The position numbers were made by a program, and so were the translations under genes. Below, in pieces: positions 33,333 to 40,383 of a DNA stretch of 64,000 bases. The first letter of the stretch is position 1. Each line of letters begins with the position of its first letter. Origin of the DNA: Nannocystis punicea (GTDB taxonomy: Bacteria; Myxococcota_A; Polyangia; Nannocystales; Nannocystaceae); the NCBI RefSeq assembly GCF_026965555.1, contig NZ_CP114040.1, positions 13,041,501-13,105,500 of the forward strand, read 5' to 3'. A model generated the notes under the pieces. That model had not been told where the DNA came from, searched no databases, and saw nothing but the letters and a program-made list of their open reading frames with translations.

Positions 33333-35494
33333 CGACGACACGGCCGTTCCCCGACCTCGCGCAGCTCCGCTACGACGAGCTGCCTCAGGTGGCTCTTCAG
33401 ACAGGTCCCGAAGGACAGGCATGGTCGACGCCGGAGGGCATCGCGGTGCCGCCGGCGTACGGGCCGGAGGCGCTGCAGGCGATCGAGCCGGCCTGCCTGC
33501 GCACGCTGCCGGGGCTGCCGCCGTTCACGCGCGGGCCGTACGCGACGATGTACACCCAGCGGCCGTGGACGATCCGCCAGTACGCCGGGTTCTCGACCGC
33601 GGAGGAGAGCAACGCCTTCTACCGCCGCAACCTCGCGGCCGGGCAGAAGGGCCTGTCGATCGCGTTCGACCTGGCGACCCACCGCGGCTACGACTCCGAC
33701 CACCCGCGCGTCCTCGGCGACGTCGGCATGGCCGGGGTGGCGATCGACTCGATCCTCGACATGCGGGTGCTGTTCGCCGGCATCCCGCTCGACCAGATGT
33801 CGGTGTCGATGACGATGAACGGGGCGGTGCTGCCGATCCTCGCGCTCTACGTCGTCGCCGCCGAGGAGCAAGGAGTGCGGCCGGCGCAGCTCAGCGGGAC
33901 CATCCAGAACGACATTTTAAAAGAGTTCATGGTCCGCAACACGTACATCTATCCGCCCGAGCCGTCGATGCGGATCGTGGCGGACATCTTCGCCTACACG
34001 GCGAAGCACATGCCGCGCTTCAACAGCATCAGCATCTCCGGCTACCACATGCAGGAGGCCGGGGCGACCGCCGACCTCGAGCTGGCCTACACCCTGGCCG
34101 ACGGGCTCGAGTACGTGCGCACAGGCGTGCGCGCGGGGCTCGACGTCGACGCGTTCGCGCCGCGGCTGTCGTTCTTCTTCGGCATCGGCATGAACCTGGC
34201 GATGGAGGTGGCGAAGCTGCGGGCGGCGCGGCTGTTGTGGGCCAAGATCGTGCGCGGCTTCGGGGCGAAGAGCGACAAGAGCCTGGCCCTGCGCACCCAT
34301 TGCCAGACGTCGGGGTGGAGCCTGGCAGCCCAGGACCCGTACAACAACGTCGCCCGCACCTGCGTCGAGGCGCTGGCGGCGGTGCTCGGCGGGACGCAGT
34401 CGCTGCACACCAACAGCTTCGACGAGGCGCTGGCCCTGCCGACCGACTTCTCGGCGCGGATCGCCCGCAACACCCAGATCTACCTGCAAGAAGAGGCCGG
34501 GGTGTGCCGCACGATCGACGCGCTCGGCGGCAGCTACTACATCGAGTCGCTGACGCACGAGCTGGCCGAAAGGGCATGGTCCTTGATTCAGGAGGTCGAG
34601 TCGCTGGGCGGGATGGCCCAGGCGATCGTGCAGGGCCTGCCGAAGCTGCGCATCGAGGAGGCGGCGGCGCGGACACAGGGGCGCATCGACAGCGGGGCGC
34701 AGGCGGTGATCGGGGTCAACCGCCAGCGGCTGGAGCGGGAGGAGCCGCTCGAGGTGCTGGTGGTCGACAACTCGGCGGTGCGCGCGGCCCAGCTGGCGCG
34801 CCTCGAGGAGCTCCGCCGCGGGCGCGACGAGGCGGCGACACAGGCCGCGCTCGCGGCCCTGGCCCGCTGCGCCGGCGACGGCCAGGGCAACCTGCTGGCG
34901 CTGGCGATCGACGCGGTGCGCGCGAAGGCGACGGTCGGCGAGGTCAGCGCGGCGCTCGAGCAGGTGTGGGGCCGCCATCAGGCGGTGACGCGGACGATCC
35001 GCGGCGTCTATAGTGCGGCGGTGGACGACGACCGTAGTGTCGCGCGCGTGCAGGCGAGGGCCGAGGCGTTCGCCCGCGCGGAGGGCCGCCGGCCGCGGCT
35101 GCTGGTGGCGAAGATGGGCCAGGACGGGCACGACCGCGGCGCCAAGGTGATCGCCACCGCGTTCGCCGACATGGGCTTCGATGTCGACATCGGCCCGCTG
35201 TTCCAGACGCCCGCCGAGACGGCGATGCAGGCGGTCGAGAACGACGTCCACGTGGTCGGCGTGTCGTCGCTGGCGGCCGGCCACCTGACTCTGGTGCCGC
35301 AGCTGCGCGCGGAGCTGCAGCGGCTCGGCCGCGACGACATGATGGTGGTCGTCGGCGGCGTGATCCCGCCGCAGGACGTCGCCACGCTCGAGGCGATGGG
35401 CGTGGCCGCGGTGTTCGGCCCGGGCACGGTGCTGACGAGCGCGGCCGAGGCGATCATCGACGAGCTGGCGCGCCGCCTCGGCCACGCGGACTGA
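33329..35494 (+). CDS. mutB: Methylmalonyl-CoA mutase large (catalytic) subunit
   Basis: 721 residues. B12-dependent interconversion of methylmalonyl-CoA and succinyl-CoA. The substrate barrel has the conserved TPEGI, PWTIRQYAGFSTAEESN, FDLATHRGYDSDHPR and SGYHMQEAGA segments. The C-terminal cobalamin domain has the base-off/His-on motif DGHDRG near residues 598-603. A dyad (33397-33421) is read as QTGPEGQAW immediately before the conserved TPEGI, in the flexible N-terminal arm. Translationally coupled to mutA. No meaB or epimerase gene follows within the window. Confidence 0.97.
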   Translation: MTTTRPFPDLAQLRYDELPQVALQTGPEGQAWSTPEGIAVPPAYGPEALQAIEPACLRTLPGLPPFTRGPYATMYTQRPWTIRQYAGFSTAEESNAFYRRNLAAGQKGLSIAFDLATHRGYDSDHPRVLGDVGMAGVAIDSILDMRVLFAGIPLDQMSVSMTMNGAVLPILALYVVAAEEQGVRPAQLSGTIQNDILKEFMVRNTYIYPPEPSMRIVADIFAYTAKHMPRFNSISISGYHMQEAGATADLELAYTLADGLEYVRTGVRAGLDVDAFAPRLSFFFGIGMNLAMEVAKLRAARLLWAKIVRGFGAKSDKSLALRTHCQTSGWSLAAQDPYNNVARTCVEALAAVLGGTQSLHTNSFDEALALPTDFSARIARNTQIYLQEEAGVCRTIDALGGSYYIESLTHELAERAWSLIQEVESLGGMAQAIVQGLPKLRIEEAAARTQGRIDSGAQAVIGVNRQRLEREEPLEVLVVDNSAVRAAQLARLEELRRGRDEAATQAALAALARCAGDGQGNLLALAIDAVRAKATVGEVSAALEQVWGRHQAVTRTIRGVYSAAVDDDRSVARVQARAEAFARAEGRRPRLLVAKMGQDGHDRGAKVIATAFADMGFDVDIGPLFQTPAETAMQAVENDVHVVGVSSLAAGHLTLVPQLRAELQRLGRDDMMVVVGGVIPPQDVATLEAMGVAAVFGPGTVLTSAAEAIIDELARRLGHAD

Positions 35495-36059
35495 GGCGCG
35501 CCCGAAGAGTTCAACTCCACCTCGTGGAGCTCGACCGTCCTCGTCCGCTCGAGCGTCGGCATCCGGCGCGCGACGTCCATGACCGACGCGCGAGCGAGCT
35601 CGAGCCCGGCTCCGGTGGCCTCGGCTGGACCCGAGCTTCGAAGCGATGCTCCACGACGCCGAGCGACCGCTCGAGGTCATGCAGGTAGACACTGACAGCA
35701 CGAGCGTCTTGGACCTCGGGTTCGGCCTCCGCTTCTTCTGGCCCAGGCTTCGGCGCCGTCAGCGTCGATTCGCAGCGCGAGCATGCCGCGCGCGGCGCTT
35801 GGCCGCGCACGATTCGATCGGTGTCACGACGGTTGCGGAGCGTGTTGCAGGGCAGCTCGAACGCCTGCGCTGGATCGCCGCGCCGTACCCGCCCGCGGAG
35901 AGCGTCGCCGGCACGCTCGTGCCCTCCTGAGAGTCCGATCGAGCGCCGGCGGCGAGTGCGGCGAGGTCCGCTTTGACCAGTGCTGCGACCGGGCGGAGAC
36001 CCTTCCCTGGCCGAGGTCGCGAATTCAGAACATGTCCTTGAGAGCATGTTGTGCGGGTG
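35495..36059. other. 565-bp gap without a confident gene
   Basis: Frames on both strands are open (for example minus strand with APRAACSRCEST) but lack starts and domains. The dyad AACATGTCCTTGAGAGCATGTT lies at about 36029-36050. Confidence 0.45.
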
Positions 36060-36088
36060 TTGACAGCGATCGCGCGGGTTGCAAGAGT
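36060..36088 (+). promoter_or_regulatory. Sigma-70-type promoter of the Hsp70-like gene
   Basis: Perfect TTGACA (36060-36065), 17-nt spacer, then AAGAGT (36083-36088), a weak -10 box, 9 nt before the ATG. The -35 match is the best in the window. Confidence 0.55.
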
Positions 36089-36097
36089 GCGCCGGCC

Positions 36098-37978
36098 ATG
36101 AGCACGGCCATCGGGATCGATCTGGGGACGACGCGCTGCACTGTGGGGATCTTCGAGCACGGTCGGGCGTCGGCGCTGCTGCAGGGCAAGGGCGTGATGG
36201 TGCTGCCGGCGGCGGTGGCGATCGACGGCGAGGGCGCGGTGGTGGTGGGCGACAGGGCCCGGCGGATGGCGCTGCTGCGACCCGACGGCAGCCAGCTCTA
36301 CGTGCATCGGCTGCTCGGGCGCCGCTTCGAGGCGGTGACGCCGGGGGTGTGGCAGCCGCAGGCGCTGGTGCGGGCGGAGCACGGCGACGCGTCGGTCAAG
36401 TACGGCGACCACTCGCTGCTGCCGCAGGCGCTGGTGGCCGCGCAGGTCGCCGAGGTGCGGGCCGTCGCCGAGGAGCAGCTCGGCGAGGCGGTGACGCACG
36501 CGGTGGTGACGGTGCCGGTCCACTTCGGGGACGCGCAGCGGCGGGCGCTGCTGCACGCGTGTCGGCTCGGCGGGCTTGAGGTGCGGCGGTTGATTCACCC
36601 GACGACCGCGGCGGCGCTGCTCTACCAGGCCGAAAGGACAGGTGTCGAAGACGAGGTGATCGTGGTGGTCGACGCCGGCGCGGGCGGGGCGAGCTGCGCG
36701 GTGGTGGAGATCAAGGAGCGCGAGGTGGCGGTGCTGGCCCAGCGGGGGCTCGCGCTCGGCGGCGAGGACATCGACGGGCGGATCGCCGAGTGGCTCCTGA
36801 GCGAGCGCGGCGAGGAGGGCGGCGACGCCGAGCTGGTGCGCTCGCGGGTCCGCGACGCGGCGGAGAAGGCCAAGATCGCGCTGTCGGAGCGCAAGGACGT
36901 CGAGGTCCACCTGCCGTTCCTCAGCGCCGACGAGGCGGGCCCGAAGCACCTGGCGGCCAAGTTGACGCAGGCCCGGCTCGAGAAGCTGGCGGGCGACGTG
37001 GTCCAGCGGATCGCCGGCCTCGTGGCCAGGGTGTTCGAAGAGTCAGGTGTCGCCCATGACCGCGTCGGCGACGTCATGCTGCTCGGCGGGTCCAGCCGGA
37101 TCCCCGCGCTGCACGAGAAGGTCGAGGCGATCTTCAAAAAAATTCCGTCGAGCAAGCTCGACGCGGTCGACACTGTCGCGCGTGGGGCGGCAGTCCTCGC
37201 CGGACTGCTGGCGTCGCGTCACCCGGAGGTGCGCGTGCACGAGGCGCTGGTGCAGCCGCTGGTGGTGCGGCTGTCGGGCGGCGAGGTGCAGACGCTGCTG
37301 ACGGCGCGCGCGGCGGTGCCGGCCGAGACCGCGGTGGTGCTGAACACGCCGGGCGACGGGCGGGCGTCGGCGGAGGCGCGGGTCTACCAGGGCGACCGCG
37401 GGGCCGAGGAGGATGACCTTTTGGCCAGCTTCGTGGTGACGGGCCGGCCCGAGATCGAGGTCAAGCTGCGCGTCGACGACAACCAGGTGCTCGAGCTGTC
37501 GGTGCGCGAGCTGCTGCGCGGCAAGGAGGCGCGGCTGCACGTGCGCGAGCGCGGGGGGATCGCCGAGGAGCAGCTGACGGCCATGGTGGAGGCGGCGCGC
37601 GAGCGCGAGGCCGCGGCCCGGCTCGAGCGCGAGGCCCACGAGCGGCGCACGCGGCTCGAAGGGATGGTCCAGCGCTGCGAGCGGATCCTCGGCGAGCAGG
37701 ACAAGCTGGCGCCCGAGGTGCGCGCGACCGTGGAGGGCGGGCTGCGCGACGCCCGGGCGGTGCTGGCCGGCGGCGACCCGGAGCTGGTGCGCACCGCCAT
37801 CGACGGGCTGGCCGCGCTGCTGCAGCCGCTCGGCGGCGAGTGGGCGGCCATCGCCGCGCCGCCGCCCGCGCGCGCCCGCCTGCAGCCGGTCGTGGCCCCG
37901 CCGCCGACGCGCGTGCGGGCCGAGGCGGCCAACGCGATCGAGGACGTGGGCGAGGTCGTCGAGGACGACGACGAGTAG
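36098..37978 (+). CDS. Hsp70 (DnaK)-family chaperone-like protein
   Basis: 626 residues. The ATPase domain has GIDLGTTRCTVGIF (phosphate 1), VVVDAGAGGASCAVVE (phosphate 2, where DLGGGT is replaced by DAGAGGA) and MLLGGSSRIPAL (adenosine). A substrate-binding-like beta domain and a helical lid follow, ending in an acidic tail (EVVEDDDE). It lacks dnaJ and grpE neighbours and departs from canonical DnaK in phosphate 2, so it is an accessory Hsp70, a class that has expanded in myxobacteria. A dyad half is read as AERTGVEDEV before phosphate 2. Confidence 0.88.
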   Translation: MSTAIGIDLGTTRCTVGIFEHGRASALLQGKGVMVLPAAVAIDGEGAVVVGDRARRMALLRPDGSQLYVHRLLGRRFEAVTPGVWQPQALVRAEHGDASVKYGDHSLLPQALVAAQVAEVRAVAEEQLGEAVTHAVVTVPVHFGDAQRRALLHACRLGGLEVRRLIHPTTAAALLYQAERTGVEDEVIVVVDAGAGGASCAVVEIKEREVAVLAQRGLALGGEDIDGRIAEWLLSERGEEGGDAELVRSRVRDAAEKAKIALSERKDVEVHLPFLSADEAGPKHLAAKLTQARLEKLAGDVVQRIAGLVARVFEESGVAHDRVGDVMLLGGSSRIPALHEKVEAIFKKIPSSKLDAVDTVARGAAVLAGLLASRHPEVRVHEALVQPLVVRLSGGEVQTLLTARAAVPAETAVVLNTPGDGRASAEARVYQGDRGAEEDDLLASFVVTGRPEIEVKLRVDDNQVLELSVRELLRGKEARLHVRERGGIAEEQLTAMVEAAREREAAARLEREAHERRTRLEGMVQRCERILGEQDKLAPEVRATVEGGLRDARAVLAGGDPELVRTAIDGLAALLQPLGGEWAAIAAPPPARARLQPVVAPPPTRVRAEAANAIEDVGEVVEDDDE

Positions 37979-38390
37979 CTTCTCACTGGGACATGTACCC
38001 ATGCGCATGTCCGTGGATACATGAATTTTCGGGCATGTCGAAAAGGTCATGTTAATAACCTTCGAGGGCCGAAGGCAGGCGCCGTCAGCGGCGACGGGCG
38101 AGCCACGCCTGCGTCGGTTCTGCTCGCGGCTGACTGAACTGTCCTCGGGGACGGGCGCTCGGCGCCGGTGAACTGCGGACCGAGCCTGCCTGCGTCGGCT
38201 CTGCTCGCGGCTGATGGGCCGGCCCTCGGGGACGGGCGCTCGGCGCCGGCGGGCCGAGCCACGCCTGCGTCGGCTCTGCTCGCGGCTGACTGGCCTGTCC
38301 TCGGGGACAGGCGCTCGGCGCCGGCGGGCCGAGCCGCGCCTGCGTCGGTGCGGCCTGGCGGATGACCGGCCTGTCCTCGAGGACAGGGGC
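37979..38390. repeat. Dyad cluster plus four tandem 74-82 bp repeats between convergent genes
   Basis: 37988-38053 holds several ACATG half-sites (GGGACATGTACCCATGCGCATGTCC and following). From 38100, four copies of a 74-82 bp unit begin GAGCC...TGCGTCGG at 38100, 38182, 38256 and 38331, each centred on CTGTCCTCGGGGACAGG or a variant (the second copy is GGCCCTCGGGGACGGG). The last copy abuts the stop of the metzincin gene. Confidence 0.8.
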
Positions 38391-39092
38391 TCAGGGTTGG
38401 CGGGCGACGAACGCGAGGGCGCCGCTGCGCATGCGCCGGCCCTGATCGCCCGTGAAGATCTGGCGCGGGCCCTGGCGGCACGAGCACATGAGGTTCTGGT
38501 GCGAGGTGTCGTGCTCGAGGCCGAACAGGTGGCCGAGCTCGTGGACGAAGGTGGTGGCGGGGGCGTCGTTGCTGACGATGAGGTACTCGCGGTTGCGCAT
38601 CTTGCCGAGCAGGCCGCGGTAGCGCCAGTGGAGGCCGCGGACGCTGCGGTCGGCGCGGAGGGCCCCGCCGAGCTCGAGGTTGCCGACGAGGAAGACGTGG
38701 ACGGTGCCGTCGGGCGGGGCGTAGGCGGCGAGGTGACGACGGTCGCGGCGGTGGCGGATCGAGGCGAAGCCCTCGGGCAGGAGCTCGACGCGGGCGACGT
38801 AGACCTCGATGCCGGAGGCGCGCAGGGCCTCGTTGGCGCGCCACACGGCGCGGTTGAGGCGGCGCAGGTCGAACACGACCTTTTCAGCGCCGGTGGCGAC
38901 GTGGATCGTCAGCGGCAGGCGCACGAGCCGGGCGCCGGCGCGGAGGTCGGGCTGCGACTCGCCGCGGATGTCGGGGACGACGTGCTTGTCGGCCGCGTGC
39001 GCCGGCGTGAACGCCAGCGCGGTGACGAACAGGACCGCCAACGCTGCGAGGCGCGGACCGACGAACCGACCGAGACGCGAGCCCAGGTTCAC
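38391..39092 (-). CDS. Secreted metzincin-type metalloprotease
   Basis: 233 residues from GTG 39092. The signal peptide (LAALAVLFVTALAFTPAHA) is followed by a compact catalytic domain with the full zinc motif HELGHLFGLEH and a downstream Met-turn-like NLMCS. This is the matrixin/astacin-like HExxHxxGxxH arrangement. Substrates are unknown. TACTGT lies 10 nt upstream on the minus strand, supporting this start; the longer frame to 39212 places a non-secretory stretch first. The 3' end abuts a tandem repeat of dyad elements. Confidence 0.85.
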   Translation of the reverse strand: MNLGSRLGRFVGPRLAALAVLFVTALAFTPAHAADKHVVPDIRGESQPDLRAGARLVRLPLTIHVATGAEKVVFDLRRLNRAVWRANEALRASGIEVYVARVELLPEGFASIRHRRDRRHLAAYAPPDGTVHVFLVGNLELGGALRADRSVRGLHWRYRGLLGKMRNREYLIVSNDAPATTFVHELGHLFGLEHDTSHQNLMCSCRQGPRQIFTGDQGRRMRSGALAFVARQP

Positions 39093-39372
39093 CCGAGGAT
39101 CGACAGTACCCGAATCGCAGCGGAAAAAAACTGCGCGGTGCGCACCGAGGGGTGCGAAGCACATCGCGCGGGTGATCGCGAGCATGCAGCGAACGGAGAC
39201 GCGGGGCTCCACGCGATCACGGCTGTCCGGCTTCGGGACCGGCGCCTCACCGAGACAGCGACGTCATACCTGCCTTGCAGACCCGGAAGGTCGGCGCGAG
39301 GCCGCCAGAGAGGCGTCGCGCACGCGGCTTCGCCTGCAGAGGCGCGCGCGTGCTGCTATCTTGCAGCGGAAG

Positions 39373-40167
39373 ATGCTGCAGTTCGGAGAGCGGGCCGCGA
39401 AGGCCCCGGAGTTCGTCCCCGACCCCGAGACCCGCACGTGGCTGGCGCAGAGCCTCGCCGCAGTGGTCGCCCACCTGGGGCCACCCGCGCGCAAGCAGCA
39501 GTGGGTGTCCGAGTCGCCGCTGAAGAAGGCCTCGCCGCCGCGCGACCTCGACGCGCTGTTCGACCTGGTGTGCGCGGCGCAGGAGCACATCGGCCAGGGC
39601 GACGTCGAGATCACGCTGGCGCCGCCGGGGGCAGGCTCTGCGGCAGTACCGCCGGGTTTCAAGGTGCTCGGCGATCCGTCCGGTCACTTGCTTCACACCT
39701 TCGTGCGCGGGTCCGAACTCGCGCTGGTGGTGATGCCGCAGGTGTTCCGCGCGCCGGCGCTGCTGCTCGGCAACCTGGCCCGCGAACTGGGACGGATCGG
39801 CTTGTGGATACAACCGACGCCGTCGCCGGCGCTCGAGCAGATCGACGGCGAAGCCGCGGCCGAGCTGGCGGCGATCTCCCTCGGCCTCGGCGTGTGGGTG
39901 GCCAACGGCGCCTACATGTTCGAGAACGCCTGCTGCGGCGGCGGCTGCGGGATCGACCTGCGGAACATGAAAGCCGGTCTGTCGCTCCCGGAGGCCAGCT
40001 ACGCCCTCGCCCTCGACGCCCACCGCAAGGGCCTGTCCCGCCGCGCGGCCGCCAAGCAGCTCGAGCCGACGCAGGAGACCGCCTTTAAAAAGTGCTTCGA
40101 GGCGTGCGCGAGCGACGTGATCGCGGCGCTGCCCCCCGCGCGCGAGCGGCCGGCGCTGCGGGCTTGA
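39373..40167 (+). CDS. Hypothetical protein, 264 residues
   Basis: No family recognised. The middle contains an NLARELGRIGLWI helix and the segment ENACCGGGCGIDLRNMK (about residues 189-205). Its clustered cysteines (CCGGGC) could bind a metal or form disulphides. There is no signal peptide. TATCTT lies 10 nt before the ATG. The gene stands alone, divergent from the metzincin and convergent with the glycosyltransferase. Confidence 0.7.
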   Translation: MLQFGERAAKAPEFVPDPETRTWLAQSLAAVVAHLGPPARKQQWVSESPLKKASPPRDLDALFDLVCAAQEHIGQGDVEITLAPPGAGSAAVPPGFKVLGDPSGHLLHTFVRGSELALVVMPQVFRAPALLLGNLARELGRIGLWIQPTPSPALEQIDGEAAAELAAISLGLGVWVANGAYMFENACCGGGCGIDLRNMKAGLSLPEASYALALDAHRKGLSRRAAAKQLEPTQETAFKKCFEACASDVIAALPPARERPALRA

Positions 40168-40383
40168 TGGCCGAAGGGGCATGTCCGGGAGGACATGTCC
40201 CGGAAGCAGGACGGCGAGCTGTGTCGCTCGCCGGAGGTCGCCTCGTGTGATGGCCGAAGGGACGCGTCCGAGGAGGACGACGGCTCGCGGCTGTCCGTGG
40301 GGGTGACGGCCGCAGTCCGGGAGTGGGCGGTCCCGGAAGCGGGGCGAGGCGCTGCCGCTTGCGGATGACCCGAAGGACAGGTC
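40168..40383. repeat. Dyad elements between convergent genes
   Basis: GGGCATGTCC-GGGA-GGACATGTCC at about 40178-40201, degenerate copies near 40255, and AAGGACAGGTCCTACGGGACAGG at about 40373-40395, which supplies the final PVP-stop of the glycosyltransferase. Confidence 0.75.
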
